This document shows, one piece after another, positions 7,852 to 15,855 of a stretch of DNA of 52,179 bases. Both the position numbers and the translations under genes were made by a program. Each line of letters starts with the position of its first letter. The stretch's first letter is position 1. Source of the stretch: Novosphingobium sp. Chol11 (lineage in GTDB: Bacteria > Pseudomonadota > Alphaproteobacteria > Sphingomonadales > Sphingomonadaceae). The notes under the pieces were generated by a model. It was not told where the DNA came from and did no database searches. It saw only the letters and a program-made list of their open reading frames with translations. Where the stretch lies: contig NZ_CAMBTS010000013.1 of NCBI RefSeq assembly GCF_945870625.1, forward strand, positions 1 through 52,179, written 5' to 3'.

Positions 7852-8496
7852 TCAACATTTCGCCGGGGTAACCGCGGGCGAAGGGTTATAGATCTGCGTC
7901 AGATCGCGGTCGTCGCGCACATAGAGCGCGGCTTCCTTGCGGATCACGGTGTCTTTGATCACCCCGTTGAAAAACAGCGGCTTGTAGTTGTAGGCCACCT
8001 CGACAAACATGATGGCCGCATCGCTTTCGGCGGTCATTGGCGAAGTGCCCTGGCCCATGCCCTTGAATGCGGTGCCCGTCTTGCCGGTGCCTTCCACGCC
8101 GTAGCGCGAGGCATAGGCATTGCTTCCCGAGCAGCGTTGCCACTGGATCCACTGGCCGCCCGAACTGTTGGTCTGCAGGCTCGACAGGATAATGCGCCCC
8201 CTGGTCGGGAAATCCAGACCCTTGACCGATAGCCCCGCGCCAGCGAACACTTGGTTGACATCGTACTCGCGGAATTGCGGCGCGCTGTTGACCTGCGTCA
8301 TCTTGGCGCGGCTGGCATTATCGGCCACCGTGATCGCCAGCTGGTTGAGGCGGACATGCATGATTGTCAGATTGACGGTTTCGCCCCCGGTCAGCGACAA
8401 TCCCATCAGAAACGGTGTCGCCAGCCCGACCTCGACCACGTTCACCGCGCTCTGGTCGCGCAATACCCGTCGCAACAGGCCCCAAGCGCGGCTCAT
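7852..8496 (-). CDS. TadE-like pilus assembly pseudopilin
   Basis: The ATG at 8496 overlaps the TGA of the preceding TadE-like gene (ATGA); a second ATG two codons earlier is also possible. After a basic start the protein has the TadE-like hydrophobic segment VNVVEVGLATPFLMGLSLTG, with the conserved Glu near the N-terminus of the helix. A roughly 170-residue extracytoplasmic part follows that contains two cysteines. TadE-like minor pseudopilins are processed and inserted in the inner membrane for Flp (tight adherence) pilus assembly. It is the last of three overlapping genes in one operon; no prepilin peptidase or secretion ATPase gene is nearby. Confidence 0.8.
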   Translation of the reverse strand: MSRAWGLLRRVLRDQSAVNVVEVGLATPFLMGLSLTGGETVNLTIMHVRLNQLAITVADNASRAKMTQVNSAPQFREYDVNQVFAGAGLSVKGLDFPTRGRIILSSLQTNSSGGQWIQWQRCSGSNAYASRYGVEGTGKTGTAFKGMGQGTSPMTAESDAAIMFVEVAYNYKPLFFNGVIKDTVIRKEAALYVRDDRDLTQIYNPSPAVTPAKC

Positions 8497-9119
8497 GTGC
8501 ACACCTGCACGCCAACGCGCTCGCTTTGGGTGGAGAAGGGCTGGTTCTGCAGGATGGTGGTCGAATTGACCTTCTGGGTTTTGGGCAATCCCCAGAAGGT
8601 GCCGATGTTGAACATCGTCGTATAACTGATGCTCACGGTGTAAACCACCACGTCATCCGCGCCGCCGAGGCCGGTCTTTCCCATATCTGCATCCCATAGC
8701 GAATTGCCGTTCATGTCGGTGAAGCATTCACCTGCATCGCGCTTGGCGTTCTTGTTTGTATCGGTGAAGTCTTCCGGCTTGCCGATGCTGGTGAATTCAG
8801 CGTAATTCTTGCGTGTGAAAGTAACAGTTGAGTTGGGAACGCCGGTTTTGATGATTTTGGATACCGCCGCGTCGATCGTGGTCTGGCTGGTCGGGCCGGT
8901 TTGCAGCGACGAATTGCGCGCCGCCGCGTTGACCGCGCCGGTCAGCACGCCTTTGACGTAGAACGAATGCGCCATCTCCAATGTGCCGAAGATCATCAGG
9001 AACAGCAGCGGCGCCATCAGCGCGAACTCCAGCGCCGCCGCGCCGTCCTGATCGCGCGCCGCGCAGGCAACAAGCGGTGCCACGCGCGCCGTACGGTGCG
9101 GGTGGGCCAGCGCGCTCAC
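8493..9119 (-). CDS. TadE-family pseudopilin with EF-hand-like loops
   Basis: The 208-residue protein has the TadE motif: RDQDGAAALEFALMAPLLFL, with the invariant Glu and a 20-residue helix. Between residues about 120 and 150 two acidic loops follow each other, DTNKNAKRDAGE and DMNGNSLWDADMG. Both fit the D-x-[DN]-x-N-x3-D pattern of calcium-binding EF-hand or dockerin-like loops, which is not usual for TadE. ATGA overlaps at both ends tie it to the TadG gene before it and the second TadE-like gene after it. It should sit in the inner membrane with the loops in the periplasm or in the pilus. Confidence 0.85.
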   Translation of the reverse strand: MSALAHPHRTARVAPLVACAARDQDGAAALEFALMAPLLFLMIFGTLEMAHSFYVKGVLTGAVNAAARNSSLQTGPTSQTTIDAAVSKIIKTGVPNSTVTFTRKNYAEFTSIGKPEDFTDTNKNAKRDAGECFTDMNGNSLWDADMGKTGLGGADDVVVYTVSISYTTMFNIGTFWGLPKTQKVNSTTILQNQPFSTQSERVGVQVCT

Positions 9120-11095
9120 TTGTTGATCCGAAGGTCGGCGACCTGGCCCGCGATGTAGCGGAACGTGTTGGTCAGCTCGGTGGTGTTGCTGGCATAATAA
9201 GCGCGGTTCGCGGTCGCGCAGCTGGTCAGCTGCGTGTTGAGCGAGGTGCCGAAGCCGATCACCCAGATCGTGTAGCCCAGCGCTTTGGCCCTGCCGCAGG
9301 CTGCGACAAAGCGCGAGTTATGTCTGTCGCGCAGCGTCGAGTTCGACGATCCCTGCGGAGCCACCCGTTGGTCGTTCTGTTCAAGGCCATAGGCGGAGTA
9401 CGTTGTCGACGAAGGGGCCATGTCGCCATCGGTCATGAAGATGATGTGGCGGCTGATCGAGGTTTGCACGCCGTTGCCAAACGCTTCGTTGACATTGTCG
9501 GCAAAGATTCCGGTCGGGCTGGCAAGGCGTCCGCCCCAGATCATCCCGATGTCGTGATACGTCGATCCAGTCGCGACCAGGCTGTCGAGATAGGTCGTCA
9601 GCCAGTTGGGCACGACGGTCGGCTGCGTGACATCGACATTGGTGAATTGCATCATCGGTGCCGGGCAGGCCTGGCCTACCGAGCTGGTGCCCGAGGTCGA
9701 GGTCGAGTCATAGACGGCGTTGTAAGTATTGCGATTGAACACAAGGTCGTCGACCGCGATCTTCCAGCTTGTCGCGTCATCGGTCGGCTCGCTGTCCATA
9801 TCGAGATCGCTTGCGGCCGCCGGGATCGGGTTCCACGTTGCGGTTTGCACCGTGGCGCGCTCTTCGATGCAGCCGTTCCACTTGTCATTTTTCGTGGTGA
9901 CGCCGGTTACGCCCGGCGTGCCGACGATTGTGCCAAGCGCACGCGCGTCATAATAACCGGCGGATGGAACCGTCGCAGTTGAATTGACGCTGCTGGCCAG
10001 CGTGACATTGCCCAGCCCCTTGTAGTCGGAGACGTTGACCGTGGCCTGGGTCCAGCGGTAGTTCGTGAACTGGTAGTTCGTGACATAGCTGGTGGTGGTC
10101 GTCGCGACATTGCGGATGCAGGTGCCAAGCGCGCTGCTGCCGCTACCCGAAACCCTTACCCAGCTGTTGGCGGAATATGCCGTGCTGGTTGTGATTGCAG
10201 GCGGGGGGCCGCCACCAGTCTCCGGGTTCGTGCCGACGGTCGGGAACCTGTTCTGGCGATAAAGCGTGCAATTCGCAGATGTAATGTTGTTTGGATAGGT
10301 CTGCGTGGTGGGCACCGAGCTTGTCGATGACGGGACATAGACCGGCGTATTGAAGTAATAGAGCCGCGTTTGATAGGGTGCGGTATCGTCAAAATAGCTC
10401 AACGGCATCTTGCCGCTTGCCACAAGCGAACTCGCGTTCACCGTCTGGCTGTAAGGCACAAAGGCGAACCGGATGCGGCTCTGCGCCGGATCGACCACAG
10501 CGGCCGCAACAGTGTTGTAGAACGAGGCGACCGCGCTGCGCAGCCCTACGATCTTGGAACTGCTGCCGCTGTTGCAAGAGCCGCCGCTAGGAGTGCATGC
10601 CATCGACCCGGTCACGTCGAGCACGAACATGACATCCGCGCTCGCCATCTGCAACTCGGCGCTGCACGTCACCGTCAGCGGGATCGTTTTCACCCCCGCG
10701 AGCGCCATGATCGTGGTGGGCACCACTGCCGTGGCCGAACCCGTGACCGATCCCTTGCCATCGGCTTGCGAGGTGAACGAGAGCGAGGTGGTATTGGTCT
10801 CCTTCGCGTTGAAGTTGAAGTTGAACATCTTGTTCGCCTTCGCAATCTCGGCATTGCCATAGGTGGCGCTCTTGGTCAGCGCCTTGCGCCCAGCGAGCAC
10901 GCCAGCGTCGCAGGCGTTCTGCAAGCTGGTGCGCGCCATATAGGATCGGGCCATGTCTGTGCCGCTGCCGACCATCGAGATCAGCAACATCATGGTCAGG
11001 AGGATGAGGTCCATGGCGTTGCCGGCCTCGTCGCGCACCAAGCGCTTGACGAGCGACCTGAACTCACTCCGTGATGCCTGTGGCTGGCGCGACAT
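9116..11095 (-). CDS. TadG-family protein with von Willebrand A domain
   Basis: The start at MSRQPQASRSEF is supported by GGAGAAGGAA just upstream; an in-frame start 18 codons earlier lacks one. A single N-terminal helix (MDLILLTMMLLISMVGSGTD) of the TadE/TadG type is followed by the pilus-like region. A VWA domain starts near residue 155 with FVLDVTGSMACTP, whose D-x-T-G-S part is a MIDAS metal site; large Ser/Thr-rich insertions separate the MIDAS from the later HIIFMTDGDM strand. TadG proteins are tied to Flp pilus assembly and adhesion. It heads a three-gene operon with overlapping stops and starts. Confidence 0.9.
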   Translation of the reverse strand: MSRQPQASRSEFRSLVKRLVRDEAGNAMDLILLTMMLLISMVGSGTDMARSYMARTSLQNACDAGVLAGRKALTKSATYGNAEIAKANKMFNFNFNAKETNTTSLSFTSQADGKGSVTGSATAVVPTTIMALAGVKTIPLTVTCSAELQMASADVMFVLDVTGSMACTPSGGSCNSGSSSKIVGLRSAVASFYNTVAAAVVDPAQSRIRFAFVPYSQTVNASSLVASGKMPLSYFDDTAPYQTRLYYFNTPVYVPSSTSSVPTTQTYPNNITSANCTLYRQNRFPTVGTNPETGGGPPPAITTSTAYSANSWVRVSGSGSSALGTCIRNVATTTTSYVTNYQFTNYRWTQATVNVSDYKGLGNVTLASSVNSTATVPSAGYYDARALGTIVGTPGVTGVTTKNDKWNGCIEERATVQTATWNPIPAAASDLDMDSEPTDDATSWKIAVDDLVFNRNTYNAVYDSTSTSGTSSVGQACPAPMMQFTNVDVTQPTVVPNWLTTYLDSLVATGSTYHDIGMIWGGRLASPTGIFADNVNEAFGNGVQTSISRHIIFMTDGDMAPSSTTYSAYGLEQNDQRVAPQGSSNSTLRDRHNSRFVAACGRAKALGYTIWVIGFGTSLNTQLTSCATANRAYYASNTTELTNTFRYIAGQVADLRINK

Positions 11096-11426
11096 CGTTA
11101 ACCGTTCCTTCTCCACCGGGCCGGGCGCTGCCAGAGCAGTGCTCGCCAAGAAAAAAGACGCGCGGAATTCCGCACTTCAATTTGCCTGATAAGCCACGCG
11201 CTCCTTCCAAAGTGCCAAAGCTTCTGGTTAAGATCACGGTAACAAAGCCCGCCGGTTAAGCGCATTTATGGCGTGTTTGCGCGCTATTCCGGGCCGCCCA
11301 CGCGCCGATCATCGACCAATCGCGGCGCAGCCACGCAAACCGGTTAAGCATATCGCGGCGGCTTGCCACTTTTTGTAGCGATTGCTACATGAGTGGGCGA
11401 CTCTGGCGAGCACAAAGGAATGGCAG
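11096..11426. other. Divergent intergenic region between tadG operon and a TetR-operator gene
   Basis: These 331 bases contain no supported gene. They hold three GGTTAAG elements (11226, 11254, 11342) and a GTTAAC just before the TadG start, which resemble CtrA half-sites (TTAA). They also hold one 16-bp TetR-like palindrome at 11374-11389. A GTAACA-N16-CGCA near 11239 resembles but does not match the SigF promoter. Confidence 0.55.
11374..11389. promoter_or_regulatory. Palindromic operator TGTAGC-N4-GCTACA, copy 1
   Basis: TGTAGCGATTGCTACA has perfect 6-bp arms and lies 38 bases before the start of the membrane protein at 11427. The same arms with the same spacing and a similar centre occur at 17292-17307 beside the TetR gene. 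A shared repressor is the simplest explanation. Confidence 0.7.
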
Positions 11427-11849
11427 ATGAAAATGGTCGGTTCTGCGCAGAACGACGGCGGGCTGAGCTTTGGGCAGAGCGCCATGCTGGTCGCCATTGG
11501 GATCGCGCTGTGGTTCGTGGCGGCCATGCTGCTGCGTCAGATCGCCCCGCTCGGTGTGTTCGATGGCCCGGCGCGGATCGCGCTCTATGCGCTGACAGTG
11601 CCGGGAACTTGGCCATTTGTGCTCCTGACGCAGCGGTTGGTGCGCCTTGCCCCGGACCAGATCGTGCCCGGGATCGCGCTCGTCACCGCTGCGGCTTTGC
11701 TGACCGATAGCTTTGTGTTCGCGTGGTTTCCGTGGATTTACGGCGCGGCGGAATACCATCGTGATTGCGCTGCCGCCGTTTTCTGGGGCGCGGCAGTCGG
11801 CCTGCTGTTAAGCTTTATCGCCGCCGCTGTGCGGCAACCCGCGCGCTAA
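11427..11849 (+). CDS. Small polytopic membrane protein of unknown function, putative TetR target
   Basis: The 140-residue protein (start MKMVGSAQND, with AAAGGA upstream) has about four membrane helices, for example MLVAIGIALWFVAAMLLRQI and AAVFWGAAVGLLLSFIAAAV. A WFPWIYGAAEYHRDCAA loop contains one cysteine. The shape resembles DUF5367-type proteins, but I am not certain. A 16-bp palindrome identical in its arms to the one next to the TetR gene lies in its promoter region, suggesting control by that repressor. It converges with the DUF2063 gene, whose end overlaps by 4 bases. No enzymatic motif is visible. Confidence 0.75.
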   Translation: MKMVGSAQNDGGLSFGQSAMLVAIGIALWFVAAMLLRQIAPLGVFDGPARIALYALTVPGTWPFVLLTQRLVRLAPDQIVPGIALVTAAALLTDSFVFAWFPWIYGAAEYHRDCAAAVFWGAAVGLLLSFIAAAVRQPAR

Positions 11850-12586
11850 CCGATCGCAGCGACCATTTCTTCGGTCAGCCACTGGCCCAGCACGGTGCCC
11901 GCCGCGCTCACGGCCGCTTCCTCGCCCAGCGTTTGCGCCAGCTGCGCACAGATCGGGCCAAAGCCAAGGCCCTGCGCCGACCACGCCAGCACATCGAGAT
12001 CATGCGCGGCGGCCCGGCGAAACACCGGCTCCAGCCCTTGCCGCCAGAACAGCAGCACCACCGGCTCCTCCTCGCGGCATGCGGCAGGCGGCATCTCTTC
12101 CGCCGCCAGCGCGCGCCAGATCGCATCGGCATTGCTCGCCAGCGTGATCTGGCGCAGCGAGGGCACCGCGCGGATCACCGCCGTGTCCCAATCCTCCACC
12201 GCCAGCGCTTCGGGCCGCAACGCCGCCGCATCGGCGCTCACGAACACTTGGCCCACCGCCCAATCGATCGCGGCGAGATCGGCAACCTCCGGGTCATCGG
12301 GATAAATCCGGGCGAGGAACGCGCCAAAGCGCTCGCCATAAGCGTCCAGCGTCCAGCTGGTCGGCGGATGCGCATCGACATAGCGCGCCGCAGCGGCCTC
12401 GAATGTGTCCTCGCCCAGCCAGCTGGCCACGCGCTTATAGTTTTCGCCGAGGCAACCCATCAGCGAAGTGCGGTAGTTGTTCTGATAGATCGCTGTCCCC
12501 GGACCGCCGCCCAGCCGCCACTCGGCGGTCTCGTCGGCCTCGACTAGCCAGTCGCGGAAAGTGTGCTGCAATTCGGCCAGGTTCAT
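11846..12586 (-). CDS. bufC: DUF2063 MNIO partner protein (BufC/HvfC-like)
   Basis: A 246-residue protein with the DUF2063 N-terminal signature: QHTFRDWLVEADE, then IYQNNYRTSLMGCLGENYKRV and the DAHPPTSWTLDAYGERFGAFL stretch. In known systems this protein binds the precursor leader and assists the neighbouring MNIO enzyme. It overlaps the MNIO gene by ATGA and ends the operon bufA2-bufB-bufC. It should be cytoplasmic, working on the precursor before export. No second copy exists near the other precursor at 15856. Confidence 0.9.
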   Translation of the reverse strand: MNLAELQHTFRDWLVEADETAEWRLGGGPGTAIYQNNYRTSLMGCLGENYKRVASWLGEDTFEAAAARYVDAHPPTSWTLDAYGERFGAFLARIYPDDPEVADLAAIDWAVGQVFVSADAAALRPEALAVEDWDTAVIRAVPSLRQITLASNADAIWRALAAEEMPPAACREEEPVVLLFWRQGLEPVFRRAAAHDLDVLAWSAQGLGFGPICAQLAQTLGEEAAVSAAGTVLGQWLTEEMVAAIG

Positions 12587-13428
12587 GCCGCGATCCTGTG
12601 CGCAGCCGCTTCGGCCGCAATGGTGCGCGCGACATCGATCTCTGCGGTCAGCACGTCCAGCTCGGGGATATTGTCATCGCGCTCGATCATCGTGGCAACC
12701 GCGCCCGCGCGCTCGATGGCGCTGCGATAAAGCGCCCAGACTTCATCGGGCACTGGCTGGTCGTGCGTGTCGATCAGCAGATGTTCGCCCTTCACATGCC
12801 CTGCCAGATGGATCTGGCCAACCACTTCGAACGGCACTCCGGCGAGATAGGCCTGCGCATCAAACCCTTGGTTGATGGCCGAAACATAGATGTTGTTCAC
12901 ATCGAGTAGCAGGCCGCAGCCGCTGCGCCAGGCCATTTCGGCGAGGAATTCCCACTCGGTCATCGCGCCGGGAAAGGCGATGTAGCTTGAAGGATTTTCA
13001 AACAGCATGGCGCGGCCGAGCGTATCTTGCGCGCGTGCGATATTGGCGCAGACCACGTCCAGCGCTTCCTCGGTATAGGGCAGCGGCAGCAGATCATGCG
13101 AATTGAAGCCATCCACGCCGGTCCAGCACAGATGGTCGGAAACTACGGTGGGTTCGATGATGTCGACAAGCTGTTTCAGCCGCGCGAGATAATCGCTGCG
13201 CAACCCGTCGCTGGAACCGATCGACATGGAAACGCCGTGCAGCGCCAGCGGATAGTTGGCGCGCGCTTTGGTCAGGGTATCGAGCGGCCTGCCGCTGTCG
13301 ATCATGAAGTTTTCCGAGATCACTTCGATGAAATCAACCGGCGCGGTGCCCTCGATATAGGCGCGATAATGCTCGCGCCGCATGCCAAGGCCAAAGCCGG
13401 TGAGGCGATCCATGCTCGTGGCGGTCAT
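12583..13428 (-). CDS. bufB: MNIO (DUF692) multinuclear iron oxidative enzyme, BufB-like
   Basis: A 281-residue TIM-barrel protein carrying the DUF692 landmarks: LHGVSMSIGSSD, SDHLCWTGVDG, LFENPSSYIAF, LLDVNNIYVSAINQGFD, IHLAGH and LIDTHDQPVPDEVWALY. These His, Asp, Asn and Glu residues bind two or three irons. In characterised members the enzyme rewrites cysteines of a small precursor into thiooxazole or oxazolone groups, giving copper-binding bufferins. A longer frame would extend into the intergenic hairpin and was rejected. It lies between the precursor gene and the DUF2063 partner and is the only MNIO in the window. Confidence 0.93.
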   Translation of the reverse strand: MTATSMDRLTGFGLGMRREHYRAYIEGTAPVDFIEVISENFMIDSGRPLDTLTKARANYPLALHGVSMSIGSSDGLRSDYLARLKQLVDIIEPTVVSDHLCWTGVDGFNSHDLLPLPYTEEALDVVCANIARAQDTLGRAMLFENPSSYIAFPGAMTEWEFLAEMAWRSGCGLLLDVNNIYVSAINQGFDAQAYLAGVPFEVVGQIHLAGHVKGEHLLIDTHDQPVPDEVWALYRSAIERAGAVATMIERDDNIPELDVLTAEIDVARTIAAEAAAHRIAA

Positions 13429-13455
13429 GATCGTTCCTGGATCAAAAGGGGCCGA

Positions 13456-13484
13456 GGCTCCGCTGAGGGGGGGAAGGCGGAGCC
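13456..13484 (-). terminator. Intercistronic hairpin between bufA2 and bufB (possible attenuator)
   Basis: GGCTCCGC and GCGGAGCC form a perfect 8-bp stem around a 13-base loop in the gap between the precursor stop and the MNIO start. Leftward transcripts then meet a short CCCCTTTT. It could reduce readthrough or protect the precursor mRNA, giving more precursor than enzyme. Confidence 0.5.
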
Positions 13485-13502
13485 CCGGTTTGGCGGGAAG
13501 GC

Positions 13503-13772
13503 TTACTTCTTTTCGGTCAGGCTGCCACCTTGCGCGGCGCACTCTTTGGTGGTCAGCGCCTTGAAGCCTTGGCCCTTGCACTCGTTCTGGCCCTTGCAGC
13601 TATGCGTGCCAGCGGCGCAATCCGACGAACCCTTGCAGGTGTTGATGCCGTAGCAGTGGACGACTTCGGCCGCAGCCTTCTTGGCGAGCACTGGCGAAGG
13701 CGCAGCCGCGAGGGCGACCGCGAGGAGGGCAGCATTGGCAGCAAGGGCGAAGCCGGATTTGGCGTTGATCAT
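13503..13772 (-). CDS. bufA2: BufA2-type bufferin precursor (cysteine-rich exported peptide)
   Basis: An 89-residue protein with a signal peptide (MINAKSGFALAANAALLAV, cleaved after VLA) and a six-cysteine core. From HCYGINTC onward the spacing is C-x5-C-x5-C-x6-C-x5-C-x12-C, with repeated CKG triplets. This matches the BufA2 class of periplasmic bufferins as I remember it, in which an MNIO modifies cysteines so the peptide can bind copper. It is first in the operon with the MNIO and DUF2063 genes, and a good AGGAG site precedes the ATG. A SigF-like promoter lies about 50 bases upstream. Confidence 0.88.
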   Translation of the reverse strand: MINAKSGFALAANAALLAVALAAAPSPVLAKKAAAEVVHCYGINTCKGSSDCAAGTHSCKGQNECKGQGFKALTTKECAAQGGSLTEKK

Positions 13773-13820
13773 GGGAGGTCTCCTGAAAGAATGGGTTTGC
13801 GCCGGGGTGGCACATGCTAA

Positions 13821-13846
13821 TTCGCCGATGTGCAGCGGATCGTTAC
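13821..13846 (-). promoter_or_regulatory. SigF-type promoter of bufA2-bufB-bufC
   Basis: Read leftward: GTAACG at 13846-13841, 16 bases, then CGAA at 13824-13821. The Caulobacter SigF consensus as I recall it is GTAACC-N16-CGAA, so only one base differs. It is placed about 50 bases before the bufA2 start codon. Confidence 0.75.
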
Positions 13847-13950
13847 AGATGGTTTCATCAGGCACAGAAAAAATTTTGTGCCGCCGCGCGCGATCTGCCA
13901 AAACCTGCGTCGGGGGCAAGAGTGTTTAGCTCTGAGGGGATCGAAACCGG

Positions 13951-14652
13951 ATGATCGAATTGTTGACCGCGCCCACGCCCAATGGCTGGAAGATCTCGAT
14001 CATGCTGGAAGAATGCGGTCTTCCTTATGAGGTCCGCTGGATCGCGCTGGGCAAGGGCGAGCAACACCAGCCGGAGTTTCTCGCCGCCAGCCCCAATGGC
14101 CGCATCCCCGCGATCATCGATCATGCCCCGGCCGATGGCGGCGCGCCGCTCAGCCTGTTCGAAAGCGGCGCCATCCTGATGTACCTGGGCGAAAAGACCG
14201 GGCAATTCCTCCCCGCCGCCCCGCGTGAACGCGCCGCTGTGCTGGCATGGCTCAATTGGCAGATGGGCGGGCTGGGGCCGATGCTGGGCCAGCACGGGCA
14301 TTTCAAACTCTATGCGCCCGAACGGATCGCCTATGCCACCGATCGCTATCGCCGCGAGGTCTTGCGCCTGTTTGGCGTGCTTGATCGCCAGCTTGCAGGT
14401 CACGACTACATTGCCGGTGACTATTCGATTGCCGACATGGCTTGCTTCCCGTGGATTCAGGTCTGGCGCGCACAGGACATCGATCTGGCCGCTTTTCCTG
14501 CGGTCAAGGATTGGTACGAGCGGCTGAAACTGCGCGATGGCCTGCGCCGGGGCATGGCGCTGGGCCGCGATCAGCTGCGCAAAGGGCCGCACGACGCGCA
14601 GGCGCGCCGCATTCTGTTCGGCATCGAGGAGCAAGCCGATGGCCCACGTTGA
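13951..14652 (+). CDS. Glutathione S-transferase family protein
   Basis: A 233-residue GST. The thioredoxin-like N-domain reads LLTAPTPNGWKISIMLEECG and SPNGRIPAII, then ESGAILMYLGEKTG, which carries the Glu-Ser that holds the glutathione gamma-glutamyl group. The all-helical C-domain contains the conserved DYSIADMACFPWI. It resembles the Ure2/YfcG-like clade, which uses glutathione for disulfide or peroxide chemistry. It is translated just ahead of an overlapping DsbA-fold isomerase gene, and its start is 178 bases from the divergent bufA2 start. The near-palindrome GGCACA-N10-TGTGCC lies between them at 13861-13882. Confidence 0.93.
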   Translation: MIELLTAPTPNGWKISIMLEECGLPYEVRWIALGKGEQHQPEFLAASPNGRIPAIIDHAPADGGAPLSLFESGAILMYLGEKTGQFLPAAPRERAAVLAWLNWQMGGLGPMLGQHGHFKLYAPERIAYATDRYRREVLRLFGVLDRQLAGHDYIAGDYSIADMACFPWIQVWRAQDIDLAAFPAVKDWYERLKLRDGLRRGMALGRDQLRKGPHDAQARRILFGIEEQADGPR

Positions 14653-15250
14653 ATTCTTCTACGATCTGTCCTCGCCGTGGACGCGGCTGGCCTTTGCCAA
14701 TATCCAGCCAATCCTCGCCGAGACGGGGGCGACGATCACGTGGCGGCCGTTTCTGGTCGGCGGCGTGTTCAATGCGGCCAACCCCGGCATCTATGAACGC
14801 CGCGCCGATGGCGGCAGCCCGGCGCAGAAGCATGCCTGGCGCTGGCTGTCCGAATGGGCGCGGCTGGCGGGCACGGCGATGGATTTTCCCTCCGTCCACC
14901 ATCCGCTGCGCTCGGTCGCGGCGATGCGGTTTTGCTGCGCGCTGGAGCAGGATCAGGCCGATCTGGCGCGTTTTTCCGATGCCGCGTTCGATGCCTACTT
15001 CGGCGAGCAGCGCAATCTCGATGATCCTGCCGAACTCATCGCGGTCGCCAATGCTTGCGGTCTTGATGGCGTGGCGCTCGCCGCGCTGGCTGCCACTCAG
15101 CCGGTCAAAGACCGCCTGCGCGCCAACACCGACGAAGCCATCGCGCGCGGCGCGTATGGCTCGCCCACCGTGTTCGTGGAGGGCGATCATATGTATTTCG
15201 GCAACGACCAGCTGCCATTGGTGCGCCAGCGGCTGCTCGGGCCGCGCTAA
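14639..15250 (+). CDS. DsbA-fold 2-hydroxychromene-2-carboxylate isomerase family protein
   Basis: A 203-residue protein of the glutathione-dependent HCCA isomerase (kappa-GST) family: VEFFYDLSSPWTRLAF at the start carries the S-x-P-W active-site Ser-Pro in place of the CxxC of DsbA. YGSPTVFVEGDHMYFGNDQL and RQRLLG near the end are typical. Known members isomerise an aromatic-pathway intermediate with glutathione, but many relatives act on other substrates. It overlaps the GST gene by 14 bases, has GAGGAG in front, and is probably co-translated with it. The longer frame that starts inside the GST gene has no family match. Confidence 0.9.
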   Translation: MAHVEFFYDLSSPWTRLAFANIQPILAETGATITWRPFLVGGVFNAANPGIYERRADGGSPAQKHAWRWLSEWARLAGTAMDFPSVHHPLRSVAAMRFCCALEQDQADLARFSDAAFDAYFGEQRNLDDPAELIAVANACGLDGVALAALAATQPVKDRLRANTDEAIARGAYGSPTVFVEGDHMYFGNDQLPLVRQRLLGPR

Positions 15251-15263
15251 ACCTACCCACGCC

Positions 15264-15281
15264 CCCCGGCGCATGCCGGGG
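15264..15281. terminator. Stem-loop between convergent isomerase and DUF427 genes
   Basis: CCCCGGC and GCCGGGG form a perfect 7-bp stem with a GCAT loop, 14 bases after the isomerase stop. No T-tract follows, so it is a weak or bidirectional terminator candidate. Confidence 0.55.
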
Positions 15282-15314
15282 CCTCAGGCAGGATAAGCGC
15301 AATAACCCGCGCCC

Positions 15315-15596
15315 TTAGCCGACGGTCACGCCCTTCCAGAACGCGATCCGGCCACGAATGCTGGCGGCCTTGTCCTTGGGCTCGGGATAATACCACGCGG
15401 CATTGATGTTCTCGGCCCCGTCCACGTCCAGCGTATGATAATGCGCGGTGCCCTTCCACGGGCAGACCGTGGTCGTGTCGCTCGGCTTCAGGAAGGCGGC
15501 GTTGACCGCGCTTGCCGGGAAGTAGTGATTGCCTTCGACGACGACCGTGTCATCGCTGCTCGCGATCAGTGCGCCGTTCCATCGTGCTTCGACCAT
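15315..15596 (-). CDS. DUF427 domain protein
   Basis: A 93-residue protein covering a complete DUF427 domain: MVEARWNGALIASSDDTVVV, then EGNHYFPASAV and the signature TTVCPWKGTAHYHTLDVDG, ending with YYPEPK and the conserved I-R-G-RIAFWKG. The family has an unusual beta fold; the biochemical role is unknown. AGGAGA precedes the ATG, and a longer upstream frame was rejected because the family begins here. It points away from the bufA1 gene, so the 259 bases between them hold the bufA1 promoter and a small stem-loop (15645-15660). Confidence 0.9.
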   Translation of the reverse strand: MVEARWNGALIASSDDTVVVEGNHYFPASAVNAAFLKPSDTTTVCPWKGTAHYHTLDVDGAENINAAWYYPEPKDKAASIRGRIAFWKGVTVG

Positions 15597-15713
15597 GCTG
15601 CGTCTCCTGCAAAAGCCGAAGATCGGGTGGATCGCGGCGGGCGTCAAGCCTTGGGGCTTGGCCTGTTCGGGCGGGAACCGGGTCCGCCTCAAAAAAACTT
15701 GGCTCCGGCCTGT

Positions 15714-15739
15714 GTAACCATCCCGCGCAAAGCCGCGAA
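15714..15739 (+). promoter_or_regulatory. SigF-type promoter of bufA1-doxX
   Basis: GTAACC at 15714-15719, exactly 16 bases, then CGAA at 15736-15739: a perfect match to the SigF consensus as I recall it from Caulobacter. The start codon of bufA1 is 116 bases after the CGAA, leaving a leader of about 110 bases. Confidence 0.8.
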
Positions 15740-15855
15740 CTGTCTCCTGTGACCGGCGCGAACATCCGGGCACGGGAGGACGGCAGGATCGCAATAGTGA
15801 GCCCGCTGACACTCCGTTCTTGCATGGTATCAACCAAATTTGAAAGGAAATCCCC

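Noticed and set aside
11239..11264. GTAACA-N16-CGCA as a third SigF promoter
   Set aside because: Two mismatches, one in the -10 CGAA; the gene downstream already has a TetR-type operator. Kept only as a resemblance.
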